From contig NC_088295.1 of the NCBI RefSeq assembly GCF_032854445.1, positions 31,109,385 to 31,173,384 of the forward strand: a DNA stretch of 64,000 nt, given 5' to 3'. The position numbers and the translations under genes were made by a program. Below the pieces are notes generated by a model. The model was not told where the DNA came from, did no database searches, and saw only the letters and a list, made by a program, of their open reading frames with translations. Source of the stretch: Liolophura sinensis (lineage: Eukaryota > Mollusca > Polyplacophora > Chitonida > Chitonidae). Shown piece after piece: positions 25,679-36,335 of this stretch; position 1 is the first letter of the stretch, and each line of letters begins with the position of its first letter.

Positions 25679-25755
25679 CTGTTTCTTAAACCACGTCAAA
25701 TAAGCATATTATACAGCGTGAAATAACGATCATAGAAATATGATTCTTATTACAG

Positions 25756-25906
25756 GGTGTTCATGCCAAAAAACCCTCAATATTTGTCAGGAATGATACT
25801 GGCTGGTGTTCATCATATACAAGTGAAAAAGTCAGTGAACTGCTCCTTTCTGAGAAAATGTTTCAAGTGGAAGGATGCGAACCAGTTTTCTACTCTCCTG
25901 CAGTAG
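25756..25906 (+). CDS. Putative exon of an unrecognised gene
   Basis: A TTATTACAG acceptor and a TAG|GTAAGC donor bound 151 bases that are open in two frames. Frame 1 gives GVHAKKPSIFVRNDTGWCSS and on to EGCEPVFYSPAV, ending in phase 1. Frame 2 gives MPKNPQYLSGMILAGVHHIQ and on to KDANQFSTLL. With a donor at GTAGGT (25903) frame 2 ends in phase 2, which fits the exon at 28289. The frame therefore cannot be fixed. No family is recognised. It is surrounded by SINE copies, so a decayed gene is also possible. Confidence 0.4.
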
Positions 25907-26185
25907 GTAAGCAGTAGGCAGTAAATTCAAAATGTCAGTACATTGGCATACAAATAGCTTATTGTATGGTGAACATTGTTGAGGTCACTGGTCTAAATTT
26001 GACTGTATAGCAAGAACAAGTGAAGAGATGCATGATCACTGTGGACAGAATGCCCTGGAATTATGATTTTGGTGGATTATGCTCTGAACACTAGCTCAGT
26101 GTCTTAAAGGAAAAGACCTCTAAAAAATCAAAGTAGCTATCACTAAATAGCCACTTCAAAAGTATGCGCAAATACACTATCATTT

Positions 26186-26520
26186 CTTTTTTAGATTTTT
26201 GTTAAAGGAGTTAAAGGCGCTCAAACATTTGAATTCTAAGGTGGGCTTTAAGGACCATACTATCAGAGATAGGAACTCTGATGTCACAGGAAGTTTATCC
26301 AACTCTAACCACGACACTGAATGTTGGAATAACTCTTTTTACCTATGAGTAAAACAATAATGAAATTCCTTCCTACACTGAACATCACGAAAAAACAAAA
26401 ATGGTGATTTGACATGAGAGTTCCTAGATTTCGTCATTAGGGCTCATATAGCCCACCATATTATTCAAATATTTGATTGCCTTTCAACACTTTTAAAAAT
26501 CTAAAAAAATAAATGAAAGC
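26186..26520. mobile_element. MITE-like element with long terminal inverted repeats (family P, copy 1)
   Basis: The left end, TTTTTTAGATTTTTGTTAAA, continues through GAGTTAAAGG, CAAACATTTGAATTCTAAGG and TGGGCT. It is mirrored at the right end by AGCCCACCATATTATTCAAA, then ATATTTGATTGCCTTTCAAC and ACTTTTAAAAATCTAAAAAA. The symmetry extends inward past AGGAACTCTGATGTCA. No protein is encoded. A second copy lies at 44327-44692. Confidence 0.75.
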
Positions 26521-26628
26521 ATATTTATGCATAGTTTTCAGTTGTCTGTGTGTTGAAACCTTACTTTATATTTTAACTTTCTTTTACTTCAAAGCTGGAA
26601 ATGGTGTCGCCACTATAAGTATAATATC

Positions 26629-26796
26629 TTAATTCCTCAACCTTGTCCCGTATAAAGGAGCAAATTTCATTGGTCGGACTGGCTAATTTCCAGGCTTCGC
26701 CAAAAACAAAATATTATCAGTCTACACATGATAATGGTTTCAGAATATGCTTAAGTAAGCACCATGCAAACATCCGAAAAGGTTGAAGAATTACAG
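26629..26796. mobile_element. MITE-like element, family F, copy 1
   Basis: It starts AATTCCTCAACCTTGTCC and ends AAAAGGTTGAAGAATTACAG, so the ends are inverted repeats. The interior (ATTGGTCGGACTGGCTAATT, TTCCAGGCTTCGCC) is shared with copies at 43233 and 55688. Confidence 0.7.
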
Positions 26797-27585
26797 TAGC
26801 TGTTCAAGTCATTCTGCAGTGCAGGACTTTAGGTGATGATAAAATGTGTGAATAATTTAACAGATTACACATGATTAACAATGAGAACTATTAAGATGTA
26901 TGAATGATGAAATTTCAGGTGCACTGAGTGTGACATAGCATTTGTAAGCTTAGACATTCTGAATGTTGGAAAATGGCACCTTAAGATAACAAACCTTATA
27001 TTGATTCCCATACGTGTTTTACAAAAGACAGGAAATTCAACTTGGATAAAAAGCACTCAAATGATACTCAGAACATGAAATGAGTTTTGTGGTCACTGCA
27101 GACATTATTTTTTTTTTTTAAAATTGATCTGTTCTATTTGCCAAGCCATTTGTCAAGCTTTCACCAGCAAGCATTTCCTGCACCCTTGAATTTTGGCCTC
27201 ACAAATCACAATTGTTAATAATGGCAATCGTGGCACTGCTGAAGCATTTAATGCTGTGCTGATCATGAGTCACATCACTGACATCCCTCAGGAATTAATC
27301 ATGTTCTGGCCGTTAGTTACACGATCGTATTATTGTTCTCCATTTTGGACTGGCTGAAAAGATATTATTAGACGCATATCTTTAGTATTAGACTGGTAAT
27401 GGTGGCACAAATGAGCAGACATGCTGGAATTCTGTAACTATCTGTATCAGCACACTTTGTCTCATATTTAAGTCAGGTGTTCATATTCTATAATTACTGA
27501 AATGAATTTCACATACATGTATTTAAGATCCTGTCAAGTACGGTATCAAAGAAATAAATTCATTGTAAACTTCCAATATATTTAG

Positions 27586-27618
27586 GCCAACTGCAGATGC
27601 CAGAAGAAACAGTTACTG
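27586..27618 (+). CDS. Possible 33-base micro-exon
   Basis: Between ATATATTTAG and CTG|GTAATT lie 33 bases that keep the phase of frame 1 of the exon at 25756 (QLQMPEETVT). Its end phase does not fit the exon at 28289, and its small size makes chance likely. Confidence 0.12.
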
Positions 27619-27981
27619 GTAATTTCTCTTTTCAATGTTGCTAATTTCTAATAGCATTTACCGCCTTTTCTTCAACAAATTACACATAAAGGATGAGATG
27701 TATGAAGTTTGAATAACCCTTTCCATAAGATGCCCAAGAGACCATGGTGAATGGCTTTATGTGCTTTAATGAAGGCATTATTTGCCTTATATTGTTAATA
27801 TAATAATGTTATAATGTTAATATTAATAAATTTGTAAAATTAATAGCGTGATGATTAAGAAAATAATAAAAAGCATTTAGCCTGCATGTTTGTACTTTCC
27901 TCGTACAATATGAATTGTAGGCCTGTTATGGTTTTGTACTTTATTGTTAAATATCATACATAATCACATTTATGCATGTAG

Positions 27982-28263
27982 AGGCCTTCATGGTTGAGTT
28001 GCTTGGTGTGCCAGCACAGCGCAATGACCCAGGAGCCTCTAAACCATGCAGTCAATCTGAGTTCAAGTCCAGCTTAAGCTGGCTTCCACTCCTTCTGTAA
28101 GTGGGAAGGTCTGCTAGCAACCTGCAGATGGTTGTGGTTTTCCCCCGGGCTCTGTCGGGTTTCCTGCCACCATGTTGCTGGCGGCTGTCATATAAGTGAA
28201 ATATTTTTGAGCATGTAAGAATAAAGAATTTAGAGTCAACGGCAATCATATAAATAAATAAAA
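27982..28263 (+). mobile_element. Full-length SINE (family A)
   Basis: It has a diverged tRNA-like head (GAGGCCTTCATGGTTGAGTT), ATCTGAGTTCAAGTCCAGCT, a GCAACCTGCAGATGGTTGTG body and an AAATAAATAAAAC tail. Confidence 0.8.
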
Positions 28264-28288
28264 CGATTTAATGCATGTATAATTTCAG

Positions 28289-28409
28289 CTACCAGAACAC
28301 TCCAAATGACACAGGACAGTGGAACATGGGACACATGAATAATGCCGTCTATCAGAGAAGAGTGATTCTACTGTCTACAGTCATTTTCCATGAAGTACGA
28401 GGAAGTGTG
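28289..28409 (+). CDS. Putative exon of an unrecognised gene
   Basis: A good acceptor (TATAATTTCAG) and a consensus donor (GTG|GTAAGT) bound 121 bases. Only one frame is open throughout: YQNTPNDTGQWNMGHMNNAV, then YQRRVILLSTVIFHEVRGSV. Entry phase is 2 and exit phase 0. The exit phase matches the short terminal exon at 30723. A WNMGH motif faintly recalls HNH/GH-E-type nuclease domains, but that is too short to support a function. Confidence 0.42.
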
Positions 28410-28428
28410 GTAAGTTTTATGTAAATTT

Positions 28429-28682
28429 ATTCATTTTATTTGATTGGTGTTTTACACCGTACTCAAGAATATTTCACTTATACCACAGCGGCCAGCATTA
28501 CTGTGGGAGAAAACCGGGCAAAGCCCGGGGGAAACCTACGACCATCCGCAGGTTGCTGACAGACCTTCCCATGTACGGCCCGAGAGGAAGTCAGCATGAG
28601 GTGGACTTGAACTCACAGCGACCACATTGGTGAGAGGCTTCTGGGTCATTACTAGCTAACCAACTGAGCCACGGAAGCCCCC
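28429..28682 (-). mobile_element. Full-length SINE (family A), reverse strand
   Basis: In reverse it has the ATTTGATTGGTGTTTTACAC tail side, CCTACGACCATCCGCAGGTT, GAGGTGGACTTGAACTCACA and ends with AACTGAGCCACGGAAGCCCC at the tRNA-like head. Confidence 0.85.
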
Positions 28683-28841
28683 AGTTTATGTAAATAAGGT
28701 TTGTGCAAAAGGTATGAAAAAGGTTGTGAATGGACATCATTATATTTATCAGCGGCAGCAATAAGGCCATGGCTGTACCACTTTTCATCAAAAAGGAAAA
28801 AAAAAACATAAGTAAAGTAAAGTAAAGTCAAATCAATTTTA

Positions 28842-29102
28842 TTTATTTATTTGATTGGTGTTTTACGCGGTACTCAAGAATATTTCACTTATACAACTGC
28901 GGCCTGCATTATGATGGAAGGAAACCAGGCAGAGCCTGGGGGAAACCACAACTATCCGCAGGTTGCTGTAGGCCTTCCCACTTACGGCCGGAGAGGAAGC
29001 CAACATGAGATGGACTTGAACTCACAGCGACAGCATTGGTGAGAGACTCCTGGGTCATTACACTGTGCTAGCGCACTAACCAACTGAGCCACGGAGGCCC
29101 CC
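28842..29102 (-). mobile_element. Full-length SINE (family A), reverse strand
   Basis: It has the TTATTTATTTGATTGGTGTT tail, AACCACAACTATCCGCAGGT and a complete tRNA-like head ending AACTGAGCCACGGAGGCCCC. It lies only 160 bases from the previous copy in the same orientation. Confidence 0.87.
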
Positions 29103-29201
29103 AAACCAATTAAATGACGACCAACTAAATGAAAGCCCATGCACACACATGTTAACTGTAGACCACATCTCTAAGAGTCTAGCATGCATCACTAAGCTTC
29201 C

Positions 29202-29235
29202 GGGGAGAGGGGGGGAGGGGGGGGGGGGGGAAGGT
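29202..29235 (+). other. Long G tract, potential G-quadruplex
   Basis: The run has GGGGAGAGG followed by more than ten consecutive G with single A interruptions. Confidence 0.7.
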
Positions 29236-29290
29236 GGCCACTCGATGCTGTGATGACTGTACCACTTTCAAATTGCTTCAGACAAGCTTG

Positions 29291-29497
29291 TTTATTCATT
29301 TATTTAAGTAGCCAAGACATAGCCAAGAATATTTCACTTACACGATGGTGGCTAGCATTATGGTGGGAGGAAATCAGGTAGAGCCGGGGGAAAACCCATA
29401 ACAAACCGCAAGTGGATGGCAGACCTTCAAACCATTGACTGCAACAGGAACCCGCATGAGCTGGACTTGAACTCCAGCTCATGCTATTAAACCTTCT
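29291..29497 (-). repeat. Partial SINE (family A), reverse strand
   Basis: It keeps AATATTTCACTTACACGATG, a GTGGGAGGAAATCAGGTAGA block and CATGAGCTGGACTTGAACTC. The tRNA-like head is lost. Confidence 0.75.
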
Positions 29498-29827
29498 GGG
29501 TGATGAGATATTGATGTCATTTTAAGATGATCATATAATGATTTTGACACAGAATCCTTGGAGCCATCTCAGATTAGCTCAAAGCTTCCTGATTTATGAT
29601 ATATGTTGCATTTTACACACATGTGTTTATGTGTACCATACCTGATCTGTCACCTCTTTTATTTCTAATATATGCATGTACACAAATTGATCTCATGAAA
29701 ACAGATGTGATCTGGAAGAGCAAAACTTTGGCAGCAGGAAAAAAAAATTAATCATGATGTCACAAAAACAGAACATTAGTTTTCACACAATAACAATGTG
29801 TTTTGTAAATAAGGGAACTGCAGAGTC

Positions 29828-30512
29828 CATAAAGCTGTACGAGGTATTCATATGTTGCTGCTGGAAAAGATGTACTAGTTATTCATTTCTGCTGCTAGAA
29901 AAGCTGTACCAGGTATTCATGTGCTTCTGTTAGAAAAGCTGTACTAGGTATTTGTTTGCTGCTGCTAGAAAAGCTGTATTAGGTATTCATATGTTGCTGC
30001 TGGAAAAGCTGTACTAGGTATTCATTTCTGCTGCTAGAAAAGCTGTACTAGGTATTCATGTGCTGCTACTAGAAAAGCTGAACTAAGTATTCATATGCTG
30101 CTGCTGCTAGAAAAGCTGTACTAGGTATTCATGTGCTGCTGCTAGAAAAGCTGTACTAGGTATTCATGTGCTGCTGCTAGAAAAGCTGTACTAGGTATTC
30201 ATTTCTGCTGCTAGAAAAGCTGTACTAGGTATTCATGTGCCGCTACTAGAAAAGCTGAACTAAGTATTCATATGCTGCTGCTGCTAGAAAAGCTGTACTA
30301 GGTATTCATGTGCTGCTGCTAGAAAAGCTGTACTAGGTATTCATGTGCTGCTACTAGAAAAGCTGAACTAAGTATTCATATGCTGCTGCTGCTAGAAAAG
30401 CTGTACTAGGTATTCATGTGCTGCTGCTAGAAAAGCTGTACTAGGTATTCATGTGCTGCTGCTAGAAAAGCTGTACTAGGTATTCATATGTTGCTGCAAG
30501 AAAAGCTGTGGA
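29828..30512 (+). repeat. 35-bp minisatellite with length variants, about 20 copies
   Basis: The unit is CTGCTGCTAGAAAAGCTGTA followed by CTAGGTATTCATGTG. Copies differ by whole CTG triplets and by a GAACTAAGTATTCATATG variant. The variant recurs near 30074, 30253 and 30361, so blocks of several units have been duplicated. Confidence 0.9.
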
Positions 30513-30722
30513 AAATGTTAATTCACAGCTATTCCTAATAGCCATCTTTAAAAAATTCTTTGTTGGGGGTGACACAATGCAATTGTGTATATTTCCCAAA
30601 CATGGTCACTACTTTCAGTTACCAATCATATATAGATGTAGCGCTGAGATTTTTTTAACAAAATTTTCTCAATGAATTCTTCACATTCCTTCTTGTTGTT
30701 GTTTTTTTTTTCACTCATGCAG

Positions 30723-30740
30723 GTTGATCATTTCAGTTGA
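30723..30740 (+). CDS. Putative terminal exon of the unrecognised gene
   Basis: A strong acceptor (long T tract, then CACTCATGCAG) is followed by VDHFS and a TGA stop in phase 0. This matches the exit phase of the exon at 28289. An ATTAAA signal and GT-rich tract follow at 30781. Confidence 0.3.
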   Translation, partial: VDHFS

Positions 30741-30780
30741 GTAATGAAGGAATTATTGTCAGATTTGGATCATAGAAAAT

Positions 30781-30816
30781 ATTAAATTTGGTGTGTGTGT
30801 GTGGGGGGGGGGGGGG
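30781..30816 (+). terminator. Candidate poly(A) signal with GT/G-rich downstream element
   Basis: ATTAAA at 30781-30786 is followed directly by a (GT)n run and a run of 14 G. This fits a cleavage site for the unrecognised gene, although the tract may simply be a microsatellite. Confidence 0.3.
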
Positions 30817-31063
30817 CTTGAAAATACCAATGGCAACCCAAGTGATGAAGAGGGTACTGCTGTACATAACTTGTGACATCCAACTGAGAGGTATATCTAC
30901 CATCAGTACACATACAGATAGCTTCTCTGCCCACCAACTGTCAAAGGAAATGGGACGGGCCAGACTAATTTCCTTTGAACATGGCTTTGAGGGAAAAATG
31001 ACAAGTTCGACGTGATCATTACCAATGCACAGTGGTCACTTACCCTGTGGCTAGCTGTGAAGC

Positions 31064-31952
31064 ATTCACCCTCTCCCACGTTCACCCTCTCCCACGTTCA
31101 CCCTCTCCCACGTTCACCCTCTCCCACGTTCACCCTCTCCCACATTCACCCTCTCCCACGTTCACCTTCTCCCACGCTCGCCCTCTCCCACATTCACCCT
31201 CTCCCATATTCACCCTCTCCCACGCTCGCCCTCTCCCACGTTCACACTCTCCCACGTTCACCTTCTCCCACGTTCACCCTCTCCCACATTCACCCTCTCC
31301 CACATTCACCCTCTCCCATGTTCACCCTCTCCCACGTTCACCCTCTCCCACATTCACCCTCTCCCACGTTCACCTTCTCCCACGCTCGCCCTCTCCCACA
31401 TTCACCCTCTCCCACATTCACCCTCTCCCACGCTCGCCCTCTCCCACGCTCGCCCTCTCCCACGTTCACCCTCTCCCATATTCACCCTCTCCCACGCTCG
31501 CCCTCTCCCACGTTCACCCTCTCCCACGTTCACCTTCTCCCACGTTCACCCTCTCCCACATTCACCCTCTCCCACGTTCACCCTCTCCCACGTTCACCTT
31601 CTCCCACGTTCACCCTCTTCCACGTTCACCCTCTCCCACGTTCACCCTCTCCCACGTTCACCCTCTCCCACATTCACCCTCTCCCACGTTCACCTTCTCC
31701 CACGCTCGCCCTCTCCCACATTCACCCTCTCCCACATTCACCCTCTCCCACGCTCGCCCTCTCCCACGCTCGCCCTCTCCCACGTTCACCCTCTCCCACA
31801 TTCACCCTCTCCCACGTTCACCCTCTCCCACATTCACCCTCTCCCACGCTCGCCCTCTCCCACGTTCACCCTCTCCCACGCTCGCCCTCTCCCACGTTCA
31901 CCCTCTCCCATATTCACCCACTCCCACATTCACCTTCTCCCAACTGCAACTA
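31064..31952 (+). repeat. 16-bp minisatellite, about 55 copies
   Basis: The unit is CACGTTCACCCTCTCC, with CACATTCACC, CATATTCACC and CACGCTCGCC variants. Since 16 is not a multiple of three, each forward frame reads the same 16-residue cycle (FTLSHVHPLPRSPSPT) over 48 bases. Frames of more than 300 codons result in the absence of stops. A block around 31348-31475 is repeated 320 bases (20 units) later. No splice or start context supports translation. Confidence 0.95.
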
Positions 31953-32202
31953 AGCCTTCTGTAGTTATCTTCACAATTAGAATGCTTTGTACGCTAAAGG
32001 GTCTGTTTCAGAAGCTCGGGTGCTGCAGCCTTTTGCACCTTTTCTTACAGGCAAGATATTATTAATTTGATCAGCTGTAGAAAGTGTCATCCTTTGTTTG
32101 AGCCATCTAGTGAATCGTTATCTGCATTTTCCGTTTGTTTTTATATTCACATCAGCAACATGTCGTTAACTTAGTGGCAGGGAAGTGTTTTGGTGCCCTG
32201 AT

Positions 32203-32555
32203 TGTCAGAGCATGTACCTTGACATCGGGAGACTTGGGATCAAATCCAGGTCAGGTCATACCAAAGACTTTAAAAATGGTGCTTGCTGCTGCCTCGCTTG
32301 ATGCTCAGCACTGAGAGGTTAGAGCAAGGAAACAGAACTGGTTGGCCTGGTGTAGTGGAATGTGACTGGGTGGGGTGTCATGTCTGGTGTCTTTGGCATG
32401 ATACATGTACTTCAGTGGCAGCAGCACTTTAGCAGCATGGACTCGCCCTGCCGTAAGAGGACACAGTATATGTACACACACCTAATGACTCCTTGTAATA
32501 TGACTGAAAAAGTTGTCAAGTGGAACATGAAACCCCAAGCATTCATACTTCTTGA
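32203..32555 (+). mobile_element. tRNA-derived SINE (family B)
   Basis: The head has GGGATCAAATCCAGGTCAGG at the B-box position. The body runs ACCAAAGACTTTAAAAATGG, GCTGCCTCGCTTGATGCTCA, GTGACTGGGTGGGGTGTCAT and ACTTCAGTGGCAGCAGCACT. It ends with ATGACTGAAAAAGTTGTCAA and AAACCCCAAGCATTCATAC. From memory this layout is common in mollusc genomes. Confidence 0.75.
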
Positions 32556-35500
32556 CGGGTTGATGGCTAAGCTGTCAAATTGAGCTTCATGAAACCACCA
32601 TGCATATATATGCATACATGACCAAAACAGTGCCAAGCAGCAACAAGTAATTTAATGCTTTATTACCCTGCCCGCAGTTTGCTAATTAATCTACAAAATG
32701 AGTGAATTAAAAAAACAAGTATTTTGTGGGGTGCCAAAACGAAGTTCTTAACAGATATCAAGGTAAGCTGTAGGGTATGTATTGTATTAAATTGTCATAT
32801 TTACTGTGACGGAGTCATTTGGGGTTTTTTGTTTATACTCGTTATCCATATAACGGACATACCCTGTCCCTGATCGCCCTCGGTACAGGTTAGCTATGAC
32901 ACGTCTAGTTAGTGTGACAACGTTTTGCTTGTGCTAGGTAAAGATGGCTACCACCGAATAATGTGGCTACCGGTAGAGGAAAGTTCAAACCGGTGCACAA
33001 GTTGTAGGGGTGATCATCACATGTTCAATGTCATTTACCTATTTCTGCATCATAAGGTTATGTTAATCTGTAGACTTTTCTATTGCTTTCAGCGAGATAA
33101 ATGGTTCGTTCTATCTTGAATTTTGTTACGACTTGGTATTACCTGTATTGCACATGTAGTTTTTAATGCAGCTATGTGATGATATGTTTCGCTGAATTGT
33201 CATACAATTGTACCAGACTTCGATATATCTGTTAAGTCAGCTGTTGAGATTCATATCACAATTGCCTGATTAGGATTTCATTACCTCTAGTACCATTTAC
33301 TGGTTACTTAGCTTTACACAGTTAATGTTTGTGTAGTTAGGTAGACACGGATGTCTTGACTGGGTGATGTAATGGTATTCAGGGCTGGATACACCGTGTA
33401 TCTCCTGGTGTGTTCCTGGTCAACAGGGGTAATTAAGTTTATCATGATTTGTCTGATAATTTTCTTTATCGTATCGTTTGCAACAATATTGTTATACTTT
33501 GATGTGTTCAGCTTTATAGTTTGCGTTGAGAAAATATAATAACTGTGTATAACTGTGTATATGAGATTGTGTATAGCAGTAACTGCATATACGATAATAA
33601 CTAATAACCATCGCTCTGGGCTAAAGATACTTAAGTATGCATTATTCTCTAATCTACACAAATGGTTTATTGCATATGTCTGAAATAATATATCTGTATA
33701 ACATTACTTATGTCACATTCTGTGAAGACCTTGTCACCACAAGTTGTATGTGTGTTTTGTTTATTTCCCCACGTCAAATAAGTCATTAAAAAGACGATGA
33801 CTTACAATTAAACAATTTGCTCTTCCCTGAGGCCTGTTATATTCTTACATAACGCCAAATTTTGTGAATGCACAAATGCACCCAGACTTACAAACTAGAT
33901 GCATTGGTAAACTTTCATATGCACCCATGTAACTTTACCTACAAACCCCGAGTACTCACAGCCCCAATTTTAAAATATTCAAAAAAATGTAATAATAATA
34001 TACATCATTATAACCATCAGCTGTAATCAAAAGATATACGTGTAATAGTGTCTGAAATAAAGTTTCAAATATTGTGAGTGAAAAAATGGATTTTTATATA
34101 TTATGTTTGTATATCTAGCAGTCTGTATTTCTTAAGGTTGCTTGCATATTGATTTATTCACAATAAATTTAGAGGCTTCTTTAAAAAAATTTTAAACAAC
34201 CCTTGTGATATTGCATGGTAGCACTCAGGATTTATCTCTGTGTTAAATCCTGTGCACACCATACATTTGTGTAGTTCAGGATATTGCTTAACTTAGAGAT
34301 TCCTTTGACTATCATGTAATTAATGCAAATTAGCAAACCATATAACCATTAACATATTGACTACCTGCATGTACCCCTTCATTCCTATTATATTCTTTTT
34401 GTGTTTAGAAGATTTATTGTAGTGTTTAAACAACTTACAGGAAAGAAAACAATAGTTAAGCGATTGTATGCTTATACATAATTTTTTTTTCATGTCTGAA
34501 ATAAGGAGAGTGTTTACATGCAGTTCCAAGTAAATGCAAATTACAATCAAGATACATATGTAAGGTCGCTAAATGCTCTAGGGAAATTGAATGATCTGGG
34601 GCAACATGCTCAAATATGGTAAACAGCCGACTCTCATCTAGAAAATTAAACAATTGAGCATATTTTATTATGTACTTCAAATTTGGCCTTAACAAACATG
34701 ACAAAGATTTACATGTTACCTGGAAAAACGCAAACACTTTTAAAAACAATTAGAAAGAATTTGATGGATGCTAAACAGCAGTCATGTTTTTGATGATGAC
34801 ATATTCATTTAGTAAACTTAGAGATCCTGTGTAAAAATAATTACTTTGTGTCATGGGTATAAGAAGATAAAAAGATTGGAGATAAAGACAAATTATGGGA
34901 TGAGAAAGCTGGGAAGAAGTACTGTCCTGGATTGCACCGTTTAGAGAACTGTGGGGGTGAGGTTATCAATCATAACAACAGCATAACAGGTCTGTGACTG
35001 TCTGAACTTTAACATGTAACAGATAAGATCTCTACCAATTTTCAGTTTCCCCTGTATAAAACCAGGACAGGTAATTATGTGAAAATATAGGCCAGCATGT
35101 TTTATATGTGTGTAGCAGCTTGTGACACTGCTTCAAGTTGAACAACTTTAGTCTGAGGGTACTAGGTGTATATTTATGTACTATCCCAAAGTATATGTAG
35201 TAACCTTGAAAAGGAGTTTATCCCCTTTTTCCAATACAGCAATTTTTTGTTGGCATGAAAGTGTTAAAAGGGAAAGTTAATTGTATGAATGAGGGTAAAC
35301 AAGTTGTACATATATGTTCTCAGGCTGTCCATCCACAGGGTTGCGCATAGTGTAAATAGATGCCAGTGAAAAGAAATGGTAAATCTACAGTGTAGTTTGT
35401 AACAGTTGTATTTTGTCATTCTGCTGTCAATGTGCACCTATGTTCTGTGAATAAAGGTAAATGCTTATGTTTATTTTGCAGGTACATTTTATCAGTAGAA

Positions 35501-35815
35501 TCACATGGAGGTGCACATGAATTGACTTTAAGATATGGTATACATAAATTAAGTTTTAATACACTCATGTTTCAAATGGATAAAAAAATTTCAAATTGTA
35601 CAATTTATTGAAATCCAAAACAGTAACAACATATTTTATATTGTAGGCTAACTTCTGTCCTAAGCATGTAGGTATGAACAAGGCATTTGTGCTCTCCATG
35701 TACATGTAAGTACATCCCTACCTGTGGTAAATATCTGTTTATGTTTTTTCGGTATGAAATATCACAACTTTGAGACATAAAGTACTTCACCGAAGTACAC
35801 CTAGGTAGTGTATAT

Positions 35816-36028
35816 TTATTTATTTATTTATTTATTTGATAGGCGTTGTACGCCATACTCAAGGATATTTCATTTATACATCGACAGCCAGCATTGTGGT
35901 GGGAGGAAACCAGGAAGAACCCAGGGGAAACCCACAACCATCTGCAGGTTGCTAGCAGACCTTCCACGTACAACCAACATGAGCTGGACTTGAACTCACA
36001 GCCACTGCATTAGTGAGAGGCCCCCAAC
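35816..36028 (-). mobile_element. SINE (family A), reverse strand, head missing
   Basis: It has a (TTTA)n tail, TGATAGGCGTTGTACGCCAT, ACCATCTGCAGGTTGCTAGC and ATGAGCTGGACTTGAACTCA, and stops at GAGAGGCCCCC. Confidence 0.8.
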
Positions 36029-36117
36029 CTAGGTAGTATCTGGGTATGTTAGCAGTGTTATTGCTAACCTACCACCTGTTTGTTCGAATGATTCATTCAT
36101 TATACAAACTACTACTG

Positions 36118-36335
36118 TAATTCTTCAACCTTTTCATGTGTTTGCAAGGTGTATATTTAAGCACATTCTAAGGGCATTGTTCTTTGTGGGGTGATAAAAT
36201 TATGCTTTTTTGTGATGTGCTAAAATAAGTCAACTCAACCAGTGTAGTTTTGTCCCTAAAATGAAATGAAAAAGGCCTTTAAATTGCACTAAAAGTTGCT
36301 CTTTCATATGTTAAAAGTTTGAAGAATTAGGGTAC
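36118..36335. mobile_element. MITE-like element, family F, copy 2
   Basis: It starts TAATTCTTCAACCTTTTCAT and ends GTTTGAAGAATTAGGGTACA, an inverted pair. The interior GATAAAATTATGCTTTTTTG and CCAGTGTAGTTTTGTCCC are shared with the copy at 53778. Confidence 0.75.

Noticed and set aside
28289-28409. HNH/GH-E-type nuclease domain from the WNMGH motif
   Set aside because: One five-residue resemblance in a 40-residue exon is not enough, and the downstream conserved segment of that family is absent.
31012-31964. Open frames of over 300 codons with SPSPTFTLSHVHPLP repeats, suggesting a proline-rich protein
   Set aside because: They are read-throughs of a 16-bp array in each frame, with no splice sites, domain, signal peptide or flanking coding sequence.
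32925-33119. Possible short gene with KMATTE-like start in GC-richer sequence
   Set aside because: The ATG frame at 32944 stops after a few codons, and the alternative frame has no protein-like features.
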